52,543 nt of DNA from CAZNJQ01 sp964573545 (GCA_964573545.1 CAZNJQ010000002.1:1-52543); one strand, 5' to 3'. Counted from the first letter of the stretch, positions 13,352-22,095 are shown. The notes: generated from the letters alone by a model not told the origin. Numbers and translations are program-made.

Positions 13352-14113
13352 ATGACATACCTCGACGAATTGCGCGAGTGGGGACGGCATTTTTCGCACT
13401 GGGCGATTCTGATTCTTTTTTTCTCCCTATTCTTTTTCTCTTTTGGCCTCAAACAGTTCGCCATATTTGGCCAGGTAATCCTCGTGCCGGTTCTTGCCCC
13501 GCAGTCATTCTCGGTTTTGTTTTTCGAGATAGTAAAGAATGACCTGGTGCCCGAAGGAGTTTCATTTATTGTTACCAATCCCGCAAGCGCATTCACCTCG
13601 CAGGCTCTTATATCGGTACTTTTGGCGCTGGTGTTCTCTGTTCCATACATCCTCTATACGCTCATTCGTTATCTGTCTCCCGCATTGTTTGTTCGGGAGC
13701 AGAAAGCGATTATCGGGGTCATCGTACCGTCCGTGCTCTTATTCGTCTCGGGTATGCTCTTTGCGTATTTTTTCATCATTCCGCCGACATTTTCCTTCCT
13801 CTATGATTTTGCTCCGCGGATAGGGGCGATTCCGCTCTTTTCCGTCAACGAATTTATTTCACTCGTGTTCTCTTTAGTCGTCATCACGGGATTTTCTTTC
13901 CTGCTTCCCGTATGCATGTTCCTTATGAGTCGCCTGGGGCTTATTCCGGGGATAGTGTGGAGGAAAAATTGGCGCATAGCATGCGTTGCGTTCCTTATCT
14001 TTGCGGCGCTTATCACGCCTGACGGCAGTGGCATAACAATGGCGTTTCTCTCGTTGCCGTTATGTGCTCTCTATGGACTCGGAGTATTCTTGAGCGGACG
14101 CCTCAGTAATTAG
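13352..14113 (+). CDS. tatC: Sec-independent translocase subunit TatC
   Basis: 253 residues from ATG 13352, 5 bp after the gatB stop. The start MTYLDELREWGRHFSHW matches the TatC N-terminus (L-x-E-L-R-x-R), which binds the twin-arginine motif. About six membrane spans follow, including ILILFFSLFFFSFGL, LISVLLALVFSVPYILYTLI, IGVIVPSVLLFVSGMLFAYFFIIPPTFSFLYDF, ISLVFSLVVITGFSFLLPVCMFLM, IACVAFLIFAALITPDG and MAFLSLPLCALYGLGVFL. The E and P in the TPDG loop are also family features. tatA and a candidate substrate lie far away at 45723-46211. Confidence 0.93.
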   Translation: MTYLDELREWGRHFSHWAILILFFSLFFFSFGLKQFAIFGQVILVPVLAPQSFSVLFFEIVKNDLVPEGVSFIVTNPASAFTSQALISVLLALVFSVPYILYTLIRYLSPALFVREQKAIIGVIVPSVLLFVSGMLFAYFFIIPPTFSFLYDFAPRIGAIPLFSVNEFISLVFSLVVITGFSFLLPVCMFLMSRLGLIPGIVWRKNWRIACVAFLIFAALITPDGSGITMAFLSLPLCALYGLGVFLSGRLSN

Positions 14114-14187
14114 GTTCTAGGTTATAGTGATTAGGTTGTGGACCTAATATTCAGTACCTAACACCTAGCACCTATAACCTAATAACC
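14113..14187. repeat. Intergenic hairpin repeat, CCTAA word family
   Basis: AGGTTATAG (14119-14127) pairs with CTATAACCT (14172-14180), and TTAGGT with ACCTAA (14131-14147) forms an inner hairpin. The words CCTAACACC and CCTATAACCTAA recur at 51921-51945, and TAGGTTATAGG at 48734-48744. Confidence 0.7.
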
Positions 14188-14204
14188 CTGGTTAGTATTT
14201 ATGC

Positions 14205-14210
14205 TATATT
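14205..14210 (+). promoter_or_regulatory. -10 element of the carbon-metabolism operon
   Basis: TATATT, six nt before the gapA ATG, implying a leaderless transcript. Confidence 0.5.
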
Positions 14211-14216
14211 AAAAGC

Positions 14217-15269
14217 ATGAAGATTAAAGTCGCAATTAACGGTTTCGGGCGTATTGGGCGGGCGTTCTTTCGTGTTGCCTATGACCATCCGGAAATCGAT
14301 ATTGTCGCGATTAACGACCTAGATGGCGCAGAGAATCTTGCGTATCTCCTGAAATATGATTCTGCGTACGGGAGAAGCAATATTGTAGTAGAAGCACGAG
14401 AGACGGGCGGCAAACCGGCACTTGTTGTCGATACGCCCAATGGCAAAAAAGTTATTTCACTTTCTCACCAAAAAGATCCGGCTCTTCTGCCGTGGAAAGA
14501 ACTCGGCGTTGACATCGCAATTGAGGCGACCGGAATCTTCGCAAGTTTCAAGGCATCGCAAGCACATTTAGGGGCCGGGGCGCGCCGTGTCGTTGTGACC
14601 GCACCGATTAAAGACGAGCCGGCTCCGGGTGTCTCTGGCGCCACAGTGCTTGTCGGCGTCAATGAAGAACAACTGAAGACATGCGACATCTCTTCGAATG
14701 CATCGTGCACCACGAACGCGGGCGCGCCGCTTATTGCGATCCTCGACGAAACAATCGGAATTAAAAAAGCGATACTGAACACCGTGCACGGCTATACATC
14801 TTCGCAGGCGCTTGTTGATGGCACGAGCAAAAAAGATTTCAGGCGCGGACGTGCTGCAGCCGCAAATATCGTACCGTCTACGACGGGTGCCGCAATTGCC
14901 GTGACGAAAGCGTATCCGGCGCTCAAAGGGCGCTTTGATGGTGTCGCAATGCGAGTGCCCATCATCGTCGGTTCGTTAGTCGATGTGACGTTTGTCGCCA
15001 AAAGGAATACAACCGCAGAAGAAGTGAATGGCATCCTCACAGAAGCCTCACAAAAATCTCGCTGGAAAAAGACTTTTTCTGTCACCGACGAGCCGATTGT
15101 ATCGTCTGATGTCGTCGGAAGTCACTACGCATCAATTGCCGATCTATCTTTTACACGCGTGATTGACGGAGATTTAGTAAAGGTGCTCGCGTGGTATGAC
15201 AATGAGATGGGGTATGCGCATGCATTACTTGAACATGTGCTTATAAGCGGGCGGCATATACACGGGTGA
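14217..15269 (+). CDS. gap: Glyceraldehyde-3-phosphate dehydrogenase
   Basis: Oxidises glyceraldehyde-3-phosphate to 1,3-bisphosphoglycerate with NAD(P). The Rossmann start KVAINGFGRIGRAFFR and AINDLDGAENLAYLLKYDSAYG are followed by the catalytic SSNASCTTNAGAPL with its Cys, then HGYTSSQALVDG, RRGRAAAANIVPSTTGAA (phosphate site) and WYDNEMGYA. The usual SCTTNCLAP has become SCTTNAGAP, so the second Cys is missing; this Cys is not catalytic. 350 aa is slightly long. First gene of a five-gene operon with rpiB, rpe and two transketolase genes. Confidence 0.96.
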   Translation: MKIKVAINGFGRIGRAFFRVAYDHPEIDIVAINDLDGAENLAYLLKYDSAYGRSNIVVEARETGGKPALVVDTPNGKKVISLSHQKDPALLPWKELGVDIAIEATGIFASFKASQAHLGAGARRVVVTAPIKDEPAPGVSGATVLVGVNEEQLKTCDISSNASCTTNAGAPLIAILDETIGIKKAILNTVHGYTSSQALVDGTSKKDFRRGRAAAANIVPSTTGAAIAVTKAYPALKGRFDGVAMRVPIIVGSLVDVTFVAKRNTTAEEVNGILTEASQKSRWKKTFSVTDEPIVSSDVVGSHYASIADLSFTRVIDGDLVKVLAWYDNEMGYAHALLEHVLISGRHIHG

Positions 15270-15278
15270 TACAACTTC

Positions 15279-15776
15279 ATGACAATTTTTTTTGCTTCTG
15301 ACCATGCAGGATTTACGCTGAAACGAAATCTTATTGAATACATACACGGACTTGGGTTCCAAGCGATAGATAAAGGACCTTTTGTGTACGACGAATCGGA
15401 TGATTATCCCGATTTCATTTCTCTTGTCGCACGGGAAGTCTCTCGGAATCCGGAGGCATGCAGAGGGATCGTTATCGGCGGCGGCGGACAAGGCGAAGCA
15501 ATCGTCGCGAACCGTTTTCCGCATGTCAGGGCAGCGGTCTTCTACGGGCCGATGGCGGCACAGGATGCGATAGACGTAAAAGGGCAAAGGAGTACGGATC
15601 TGTTTGAAAATGTCAGATTGTCCCGGACTCATAATGATGCGAATGTTTTATCGATAGCGGCACGATTTGTGAATGAAGAAGATGCCAGACATGCTGTGCG
15701 CATTTTTCTCGAGATTCGATTCTCCGGCGAAGAACGTCATGCGCGGAGGATCAAGAAGATAGATGAATTGAAATGA
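15279..15776 (+). CDS. rpiB: Ribose-5-phosphate isomerase B family protein
   Basis: 165 residues of the RpiB/LacA fold. Begins TIFFASDHAGFTLKRNLIEYI, with the D-H of the phosphate site. The loop that in E. coli RpiB holds the catalytic Cys (C-G-T-G-x-G) reads GIVIGGGGQGEAIVANR: Cys is replaced by Gly, and Glu follows at the place used as base in the mycobacterial-type enzymes. DANVLSIAARFV follows as usual. It links ribulose-5-P and ribose-5-P in the non-oxidative pentose phosphate pathway, fitting rpe and transketolase alongside. Confidence 0.88.
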   Translation: MTIFFASDHAGFTLKRNLIEYIHGLGFQAIDKGPFVYDESDDYPDFISLVAREVSRNPEACRGIVIGGGGQGEAIVANRFPHVRAAVFYGPMAAQDAIDVKGQRSTDLFENVRLSRTHNDANVLSIAARFVNEEDARHAVRIFLEIRFSGEERHARRIKKIDELK

Positions 15777-15783
15777 ATTCACT

Positions 15784-16503
15784 ATGGCAGATATTATTCC
15801 GGCGATAATGCCACAGTCGTTTGGAGACTTGCGCGAGACAGTCGAACGATTCGTGGGGCTTGTAAAAGTCGTCCAGATCGATGTTATGGACGGCATTTTT
15901 GTTCCGTCATCGGATTGGCCGTATATCGAGAAAGACGAAGACCAGCTCTTGCCGTTTTCTCGGGGTGAAGAAGAACTCCCCTTCATACATGAGGTTGCAT
16001 ACGAAATTGACCTCATGGTTGCGAACCCAAAAAGAGAAGGTATTCGCTGGCTTTCCGCAGGGGCGGAGCGGCTGGTTTTCCATATCGAAAGTATTGATAT
16101 ATCCGATGCGGAGGAACTTGCCGTGGCGTTTCGAAGCGCTGCGATGCACGATATACGGGGGGATGACGCGCGGCACGCCGTATCGGTTGAGATCGGTATC
16201 GCCCTCAATACGGATACGCCGAATAAAAATATTGAGCACGTGCTGCCGTATGTCGATTTCGTGCAGTGTATGGGCATAACAAAGATCGGCTATCAAGGGC
16301 AGCCGTTTGACGACCGCGTCATTGAGAAGATCGTTGATTTGCGGGAGCATCATCCGGACGTTATAATAAGCGTTGATGGCGGCGTAAATTTGGACACTGC
16401 TCCGCGCCTTATCAGAGCTGGAGCGACGCGGCTTGTTGCCGGTTCTGCGGTCCTGAAGAGCAAAAATTTTGAAGAGACGATCAATACGTTTAAAGGTCTA
16501 TAA
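15784..16503 (+). CDS. rpe: Ribulose-phosphate 3-epimerase (divergent)
   Basis: Converts ribulose-5-P to xylulose-5-P. TIM-barrel landmarks: IIPAIMPQSFGDL at the start, VVQIDVMDGIFVPS (metal-binding D and catalytic D), LVFHIES, VDFVQCMGITKIGYQGQPF and VIISVDGGVNLDTAPRLIRAGATRLVAGSAVL. It is divergent, with an insertion after FVPS, and the first strand has P-A-I-M-P in place of P-S-I-L-S. 7 bp after rpiB and abutting the transketolase gene, so co-translated. 239 aa. Confidence 0.88.
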   Translation: MADIIPAIMPQSFGDLRETVERFVGLVKVVQIDVMDGIFVPSSDWPYIEKDEDQLLPFSRGEEELPFIHEVAYEIDLMVANPKREGIRWLSAGAERLVFHIESIDISDAEELAVAFRSAAMHDIRGDDARHAVSVEIGIALNTDTPNKNIEHVLPYVDFVQCMGITKIGYQGQPFDDRVIEKIVDLREHHPDVIISVDGGVNLDTAPRLIRAGATRLVAGSAVLKSKNFEETINTFKGL

Positions 16504-17364
16504 ATGGCACATCTCCACGACGAAAAAATAAAAGAGCTTGAGGAAAAAGCGAATAAAGTTCGGGAATCTCTCATTGAAGAACTTGTGGAAGCGGGTTCGG
16601 GGCACACAGCGGGGCCCCTAGGGATGGCCGATATTTTCACGGCATTCTATTTTCATATTTTAAATCACAACCCCAAGAATCCTTTGTGGGAGGAACGTGA
16701 CCGTCTTATTCTTTCAAACGGCCACATTACGCCTGTTCGGTATGCGGCGATGGCGCACGCCGGCTATTTCCCGCTTGAGGAGCTAAAGACGCTCCGGAAA
16801 TTCGGCTCGCGCCTTCAGGGGCACCCTGAACGAGAACGACTGCTTTCGATCGAAACGACATCGGGTCCTCTTGGTTCTGGTCTGGGGCAGGCAGCGGGTA
16901 TCGCACTCGGCGCCAAAATGGATGGCAAGAAATTCCGCGTGTATTGCCTTATGTCAGACGGCGAACAAGAAGCGGGGAACACGTGGGAGTCGGCGATGTT
17001 CGCGGCGAACAACAAACTCCATAATCTGACTGCGGTTATAGACAGAAATAATATACAGATAAACGGGATGACCGAAGACGTGATGCCGCTTGAACCGCTC
17101 CGCGAGAAATACGAAGCGTTTAACTGGCATGTGATTGATGTTGACGGGCATAACATAGAAGAATTTATCGATGCAGTGGAAGAAGCAAAAGCGATTTACG
17201 AGAAACCGACGATTATCATCGCGCACACAATTCCCGGGAAGGGAATCAAGGAGATAGAATTCGATTATACGTGGCATGGCAAGCCGCCCAAACCCGAAGA
17301 GGCTCAAAAATTCCTGAAAGAGTTGCGCACGCTCGGAGGCAAGATACGAAGCGAGCACGAATAA
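16504..17364 (+). CDS. Transketolase, N-terminal subunit
   Basis: 286 residues carrying the thiamine diphosphate-binding half of transketolase. GHTAGPLGMADIFTAFYF, SNGHITPVRYAAMAHAGYF, LQGHPER, TSGPLGSGLGQAAGIALGAK and the GDGxxxEGxxWEA-type cofactor motif SDGEQEAGNTWESAMFAANNKLHNLTAVIDRNN are visible. The metal-binding residues are the D and N of this last motif. The start codon comes three bases after the rpe stop codon. The C-terminal half is the next gene; the split form is common in archaea and many small bacterial genomes. Confidence 0.95.
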   Translation: MAHLHDEKIKELEEKANKVRESLIEELVEAGSGHTAGPLGMADIFTAFYFHILNHNPKNPLWEERDRLILSNGHITPVRYAAMAHAGYFPLEELKTLRKFGSRLQGHPERERLLSIETTSGPLGSGLGQAAGIALGAKMDGKKFRVYCLMSDGEQEAGNTWESAMFAANNKLHNLTAVIDRNNIQINGMTEDVMPLEPLREKYEAFNWHVIDVDGHNIEEFIDAVEEAKAIYEKPTIIIAHTIPGKGIKEIEFDYTWHGKPPKPEEAQKFLKELRTLGGKIRSEHE

Positions 17365-17407
17365 AGCAGATGCAAGGATACGATCTAGAATTTAAGGATT
17401 AGGAATA

Positions 17408-18400
17408 ATGATACGCACCAACGCACAACTTGTAGAAAATATATTTGACGCAAAAACTATTGCGCAAGCACCGACACGCGACGGCTACGGCAAGGGTGTC
17501 GTTCTTGCAGGCGAGAAAGACTCGCGCATTGTTGTTTTGTGCGCCGACCTTGCGGAATCTACACGCTCTCTTTGGTTTAAGGAAAAGTTTCCGGAGCGGT
17601 ATGTCGAACTCGGCGTTGCGGAGCAAAATTTGGCGACTATTGCGTCAGGCCTTGCGAATTATGGGAAAATTCCGTTCATTTCATCGTATGCCGTTTTCAG
17701 TCCCGGCAGGAATAATGAACAGATACGAACGACCATCTCGCTCAACAACTTGTCGGTGAAGGTATGCGGCATGCATGCCGGAGTCTCTGTGGGCCCAGAC
17801 GGAGCCACGCATCAGGCGCTTGAAGATATCGCTCTTATGCGCGTACAGCCGAACATGACTGTCATCTACCCGTGCGACGCAGAAGAAGCGCGCAAGGCAA
17901 CGTATGCTGCGGCGTTCCATAAAGGTCCGGTGTATCTGCGCTTTGCGCGAGAGAAGACGCCTGTTTTTACGACGAAGGAGACGCCGTTTGAAATAGGGAA
18001 GGCAAATATTTTGTGGGAATCGGAAAAGCCTGACGTCACGATTATCGGCACAGGACCGCTTCTTTATAACGCGCTTACCGCGGCGCACGAGCTCGAGGCG
18101 GAGGGCGTAAAAACGCTTGTGCTTAATCTCCACACTATTAAACCGCTTGACGCGGATACACTTCTCTCCGCCGCGCAACGCGCGGGTGCCGTTGTGACGG
18201 TTGAAGAACATCAGATCGCGGGCGGTATGGGAAGCGCGGTCGCCGAGTTTCTCGCGCAGAATCACCCTGTTCCAATGGAGTTTGTGGGCGTCCGCGATGC
18301 ATTCGGCCAGTCCGGAGAACCGGAAGAACTCATCGAACATTACGGCATGGGAGTTACTGCCATCAAGGAGGCGGTGTATAAGATTCTGAAGAGGAAATAA
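17408..18400 (+). CDS. Transketolase, C-terminal subunit
   Basis: 330 residues: the pyrimidine-binding and C-terminal domains. TRDGYGKGVVLAGEKDSRIVVLCADLAEST, ERYVELGVAEQNLATIASGLAN (with the catalytic Glu that activates thiamine diphosphate), FISSYAVFSPGRNNEQIR, GMHAGVSVGPDGATHQALEDIALMR and IEEH-type VEEHQIAGGMGSAV are visible. 43 bp after the N-terminal gene, and followed by a terminator. The five-gene set can interconvert triose, pentose and hexose phosphates without the oxidative branch. Confidence 0.95.
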   Translation: MIRTNAQLVENIFDAKTIAQAPTRDGYGKGVVLAGEKDSRIVVLCADLAESTRSLWFKEKFPERYVELGVAEQNLATIASGLANYGKIPFISSYAVFSPGRNNEQIRTTISLNNLSVKVCGMHAGVSVGPDGATHQALEDIALMRVQPNMTVIYPCDAEEARKATYAAAFHKGPVYLRFAREKTPVFTTKETPFEIGKANILWESEKPDVTIIGTGPLLYNALTAAHELEAEGVKTLVLNLHTIKPLDADTLLSAAQRAGAVVTVEEHQIAGGMGSAVAEFLAQNHPVPMEFVGVRDAFGQSGEPEELIEHYGMGVTAIKEAVYKILKRK

Positions 18401-18470
18401 ATCCCTGGGGTCTACCTGCGCAGATAGGAAAGCTTTCCAGGGTATTGTTGGGACTCGCTATCGGGTGGAG

Positions 18471-18503
18471 AAGACAGACATTGCGCCGGGTTTGTCTTTT
18501 TTT
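18471..18503 (+). terminator. Terminator of the carbon-metabolism operon
   Basis: AAGACAGAC (18471-18479) pairs with GTTTGTCTT (18490-18498) over 9 bp with one G-U wobble; a T-run follows. Confidence 0.75.
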
Positions 18504-18527
18504 GTTCGTGTGTTAGCCTAACGGTAG

Positions 18528-18956
18528 ATGAAGATGATGCGGAGGGGAGGAATGCGGCAAATTTTTTCGGCTGTATTACCCGCCGTGGCAGGTACGTTGT
18601 CAGGGAAATTGTATCTCGCTGCGCAAACCGTTTCAGCCGGTGCTGCATGTACGTATCGGGCAGAGCTTCGCGTGCGAGCGACGACTGCGACTGAAGGAGA
18701 GACTTCGTCTCCTGAAGAGCTCTCTCTAAGCCTCAATTTTGACAGCATGGTACACGTGGAAGCATGGCTTCGGTCAGCCTGCGCTTTTATTGTGACGAGT
18801 GCATTCTGTACCCCCGAAATACAGGGTTACGGCAGGCCTCCGCTTGCGACGACTATGATGGTGGCATTGTTCCTGAAAAGTCTTCTGGTGCAGATGAATG
18901 GCTTCGAGAAAAAAGCTGGGGAGTGGCGCGATGCACGGCTCGAAAAACTCAATTAA
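18528..18956 (+). CDS. Hypothetical protein, 142 aa
   Basis: Not recognised. The N-terminus RRGGMRQIFSAVLPAVAGTLSGKLYLAAQT is amphipathic; the middle (ELSLSLNFDSMVHVEAWLRSACAFIVTSAF) alternates strands and helices, and it ends FEKKAGEWRDARLEKLN. Alternative start codons occur at 18534, 18537 and 18552. It overlaps the next gene by 26 bp. The upstream GTTAG-C-CTAAC is a small palindrome that could be an operator. Coding status is moderately supported by position and length; another frame over the same interval (18764-18991) is less convincing. Confidence 0.5.
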   Translation: MKMMRRGGMRQIFSAVLPAVAGTLSGKLYLAAQTVSAGAACTYRAELRVRATTATEGETSSPEELSLSLNFDSMVHVEAWLRSACAFIVTSAFCTPEIQGYGRPPLATTMMVALFLKSLLVQMNGFEKKAGEWRDARLEKLN

Positions 18957-19380
18957 TTGGGATTCCGGTCACGTCACCATTGAATCCGTAGCAGGGTCTT
19001 TGTCCGGGCGTTTGATTATCGGATATGTATTGGATATCGGGGGTGGTGAAGAACGGTACATACTTGACCTCACGATCCATAACAAAAATACGGCGTGCGG
19101 AGATGGATTCCCCGAATCCTTAAAGTTCCGGCTCTGCTTCGCCAATTGGCCTGATGCACTGTATTGGATCGGAAACATACCGTATCAAGCGATCCAGTTC
19201 CTTTTTATGAAAAACGAGTTCGCAGCAAAATTTATTGATGCGAACGAGAAGCTTCTCAAGGACATCGGATCAATCACGGATTTTTTCGTCGAGTCGTCTG
19301 CGGAAGCGGGAGAACATTTTAAAGAACTAAAAGAAAATCCTGCGCCTCCGGAAGGCGTGGATAAGAGAAAGCTCCAGTAA
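18931..19380 (+). CDS. Hypothetical protein, 149 aa
   Basis: Not recognised. Strand-rich start: HVTIESVAGSLSGRLIIGYVLDIGGGEERYILDLTIHNK, then helices (NWPDALYWIGNIPYQAIQFLFMKNEFAAKFIDANEKLLKDIGSI) and a charged C-terminus. ATG 18931 is preferred over 18898 because GGGGAG lies about 7 nt before it. It overlaps the preceding gene's end and its stop codon lies within a terminator hairpin. The two proteins share the phrase AGxLSGxL (AGTLSGKL and AGSLSGRL), which hints at a distant duplication. Confidence 0.6.
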   Translation: MHGSKNSINWDSGHVTIESVAGSLSGRLIIGYVLDIGGGEERYILDLTIHNKNTACGDGFPESLKFRLCFANWPDALYWIGNIPYQAIQFLFMKNEFAAKFIDANEKLLKDIGSITDFFVESSAEAGEHFKELKENPAPPEGVDKRKLQ

Positions 19381-19404
19381 TGCCGCGCATCGCTGGAGCT
19401 TTTG
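19368..19404 (+). terminator. Rho-independent terminator overlapping a stop codon
   Basis: AAAGCTCCAG (19368-19377), 15-nt loop, CTGGAGCTTT (19393-19402), ending in T's. The alaS -35 starts at its end. Confidence 0.75.
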
Positions 19405-19433
19405 TTGTACCACAATTTTTTACACTGTATACT
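19405..19433 (+). promoter_or_regulatory. alaS promoter, leaderless
   Basis: TTGTAC (19405-19410), 17-nt spacer, TATACT (19428-19433), with ATG 19441 only 7 nt later. Confidence 0.7.
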
Positions 19434-19440
19434 ACGATGT

Positions 19441-21222
19441 ATGCGTTCTGAAGAGATACGAAAACGATTTCTGGAATTTTTCAAAAAACGGGGACACGCC
19501 ATAATTCCTTCAGCGCCCTTGGTGCCGGAAAACGATCCTTCGGTGCTCTTTACAACTGCTGGCATGCAGCCGCTTGTTCCCTATCTGCTCGGAGAAAAGC
19601 ATCCGGCAGGTGACACGCTCGCAAACGTTCAAAAATGCGTGCGGACGCAAGACATTGAAGAAGTAGGGGACAAAACCCACGATACATTTTTTGAAATGCT
19701 GGGGAACTGGTCTTTGGGTTCATATTTTAAGAAAGAGGCAATTCGGTGGAGCTATGAATTCTTGACCTCGAAAGAAGAAGGGCTCGGGCTTGCGCCGGAA
19801 CGGCTCTACGTGACCGTTTTTGGCGGCAACAAGGACGCGCCGAAAGACACGGAATCATTTGAAATATGGAAATCGATCGGAGTCCCCGAAAATCACATCT
19901 TTTTCATGGAAGGAGAGCTTGCCGAGAAAAACTGGTGGGGTCCGGGCAGTGACGGGCCATGCGGTCCGGATACGGAGATGTTTTATGATGTTGTCGGCGG
20001 GCTTAGTTTTAAATCTTTGGATGAATTTCTTGCGGCAGATGCCAATCAGGAAATAGTCGAAATATGGAATGACGTCTTCATGGAATATGAAAAAAGAGAC
20101 GGGAAGGTGATAGGGAAACTGAAACAGAAAAACGTTGATACGGGCGCCGGCCTCGAGCGGCTCGCGATGGTGATGCAGGGAAAAGACAATATCTTTGACA
20201 CAGATTTATTTTCCGGCTTGATGAAAGAAATCAGCGAGATGGCATCAAGTGACAGTATCCGCGCGAAGCGCATCATTGCAGACCATATCCGCACCGCCGT
20301 CTTTATCATCGGCGATGGTGTCGTGCCGTCGAATACTGACAGAGGATACATACTGCGCCGCTTACTCCGCCGCGCCGTACGATACAGCGACGTTTTAGGA
20401 ATTAAGAAAGAATTTCTGCCGGCACTCGCTAGTGAAGTGGTGCAGAAATATAGAGAGGTATATCCAAATTTACTCCGGAAATCGGAAGAGATACAGCAGG
20501 AAATTGCCAAAGAGGAGGAGAAATTCAGAAGGACGCTCGCGAAAGGGGAGAAAGAATTCGAGAAGTTTTCTCGAGTCGGCATTTCCGGTGCGGATGCGTT
20601 CATGCTTTTCTCAACATACGGATTTCCAATAGAAATGACCACAGAGATGGCGGAAGAAAAGGGTATCGCAGTGGATGTGCTTGGGTTTGCTGAAGAGATG
20701 AAGAAACATCAGGAACTTTCGCGAATCGGCGCAGAAAAAAAATTCAAAGGTGGACTTGCAGACACAGGTGAAGAGACGACACGACTCCACACTGCCACGC
20801 ACCTTATGCTCGCAGGTTTGCGCAAATATTTAGGAGACCATGTCCATCAGGCGGGTTCCAATATCACAACCGAGCGAACGCGTTTTGATTTCACACACCC
20901 GGAGAAAGTGTCGCGCGAGATTCTTGATAAAGTTGAAGCGTATGTGAACGAGGCGGCTGCAAAAAGATGCAATATTATAGTGCGCCAAGTTCCCAAGGAG
21001 CAGGCAAAAAAGGAAGGCGTTGAGGGGAGTTTCTGGGAAAAATATCCCGCGGTGGTGAATGTCTATGAAGTACGATGCGCCGACGGTTCAACATATTCGA
21101 GCGAACTCTGCGGCGGACCGCATGTTAAAAATACCTCTGAACTTAAAGGGGTTTTCAAGATACTGAAAGAAGAAGCGGTTTCGGCGGGAGTCCGCCGCAT
21201 CAAAGCGGTTCTTGAGAGGTAG
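19441..21222 (+). CDS. alaS: Alanyl-tRNA synthetase, short form
   Basis: Charges tRNA-Ala. Class II core: RKRFLEFFKKRGHAIIPSAPLVPENDPSVLFTTAGMQ, TFFEMLGNWSLGSYFKKEAI, GPCGPDTEMFYDV, VDTGAGLERLAMVMQG. The editing domain follows with HTATHLM and CGGPHVKNTSEL (zinc ligands H, H, C, H). At 593 aa it stops right after the editing domain, so the C-terminal DHHA1/C-Ala oligomerisation region of about 250 residues found in most bacteria is absent. Start fixed at 19441 by the family N-terminus MRSEEIRKRFL and by the promoter. tRNA-Ala itself lies at the window start. Confidence 0.95.
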   Translation: MRSEEIRKRFLEFFKKRGHAIIPSAPLVPENDPSVLFTTAGMQPLVPYLLGEKHPAGDTLANVQKCVRTQDIEEVGDKTHDTFFEMLGNWSLGSYFKKEAIRWSYEFLTSKEEGLGLAPERLYVTVFGGNKDAPKDTESFEIWKSIGVPENHIFFMEGELAEKNWWGPGSDGPCGPDTEMFYDVVGGLSFKSLDEFLAADANQEIVEIWNDVFMEYEKRDGKVIGKLKQKNVDTGAGLERLAMVMQGKDNIFDTDLFSGLMKEISEMASSDSIRAKRIIADHIRTAVFIIGDGVVPSNTDRGYILRRLLRRAVRYSDVLGIKKEFLPALASEVVQKYREVYPNLLRKSEEIQQEIAKEEEKFRRTLAKGEKEFEKFSRVGISGADAFMLFSTYGFPIEMTTEMAEEKGIAVDVLGFAEEMKKHQELSRIGAEKKFKGGLADTGEETTRLHTATHLMLAGLRKYLGDHVHQAGSNITTERTRFDFTHPEKVSREILDKVEAYVNEAAAKRCNIIVRQVPKEQAKKEGVEGSFWEKYPAVVNVYEVRCADGSTYSSELCGGPHVKNTSELKGVFKILKEEAVSAGVRRIKAVLER

Positions 21223-21261
21223 GGTTGCTTTTTTATCGTTTCTTTGATACCATTTTTCCTC

Positions 21262-22011
21262 ATGAACGCAGAAAATACGCAGAAACAGAACGGCAACACT
21301 TCCCTCATCGAAGAGATGTTCAACGTAGGGGCGCATTTTGGATACACGAAGAGCAGGCGGCATCCCTCTTTCCGTTCCATTATCTTCGGCACCAAAAAGA
21401 AAGTTGATATCGTTAATCTCGAAAAGACAGGGCTTCATTTGAGCAAGGCGCTTGATTTTATAGGCGAATATGGACGGCAGAACAAAGTACTTTTGTTTGT
21501 GGGGACGAAGCCGGAGGCGCGAAAGATAGTAGAAGAAGCCGGGAAAACATTGAATACCCCGTTTGTCTCGAATCGGTGGATCGGGGGCACGCTCACCAAT
21601 TTCCCTCAGATCAGACGGCGTGTTTCCAAGTTCACAGGACTCCTTGAGAAACGAAGTACTGGAGCACTGGATGTATACACAAAGAAAGAGCGTCTGCTTC
21701 TCGATCGCGAGATAGAAAAACTTCGCAGGAATTTCAGCGGCATTGTCGGCATGGAGAAGCTCCCGGATGCACTTTTTGTCATTGATCCGCGCCACGAAGA
21801 TATCGCAGTCTCTGAAGCGAGACAATTGAACATTCCGATCGTCGCACTCGCAGGCTCAGATTGTAATCTTGCCGATATCGCGTACTCGATTCCCGCAAAC
21901 GATGCCTCGATCTCGAGCATTCTTTTCTTTACCGACAAAGTCATCAAGGCGTACCAGGAAGGCAAGAAGAGTAGCGTGCCGGAACCGAAACCGGAAAATA
22001 CACAGAGTTAA
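21262..22011 (+). CDS. rpsB: 30S ribosomal protein uS2
   Basis: Binds the 16S rRNA near the decoding platform. Typical text: LIEEMFNVGAHFGYTKSRRHPSFRSIIFGTKKKVDIVNLEKT, LFVGTKPEARKIVEEAG, FVSNRWIGGTLTNFPQIRRRVSKF, LDREIEKLRRNFSGIVGMEKLPDALFVIDPRHEDIAVSEARQLNIPIVALAGSDCNLADIAYSIPANDAS. About 249 aa. ATG 21262 was preferred to an upstream in-frame ATG because it gives the shorter, typical N-terminus. Followed by tsf as in most bacteria. Confidence 0.96.
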   Translation: MNAENTQKQNGNTSLIEEMFNVGAHFGYTKSRRHPSFRSIIFGTKKKVDIVNLEKTGLHLSKALDFIGEYGRQNKVLLFVGTKPEARKIVEEAGKTLNTPFVSNRWIGGTLTNFPQIRRRVSKFTGLLEKRSTGALDVYTKKERLLLDREIEKLRRNFSGIVGMEKLPDALFVIDPRHEDIAVSEARQLNIPIVALAGSDCNLADIAYSIPANDASISSILFFTDKVIKAYQEGKKSSVPEPKPENTQS

Positions 22012-22080
22012 AAGTTCAGCAGATTATAACGTTAAAAGGTTGCGATGAACCTGATACGCTTTATAACTTTCAACTTTTAA
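22008..22080. repeat. Intergenic hairpin repeat, AACTTTTAA word family
   Basis: TTAAAAGTT (22008-22016) pairs with AACTTTTAA (22072-22080); GGTT-gcgatg-AACC forms an inner hairpin. Related words occur at 47583-47632. Lies between rpsB and tsf and overlaps the rpsB stop. Confidence 0.65.
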
Positions 22081-22095
22081 ACTTCCTACTTTAGT

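Noticed and set aside
17681..18340. 219-codon minus-strand frame inside the transketolase C-terminal gene
   Set aside because: Shadow of a strongly conserved gene; the product is Arg/His-rich and patternless.
21088..21825. 245-codon minus-strand frame across alaS and rpsB
   Set aside because: Spans two clear plus-strand genes and has no recognisable domain.
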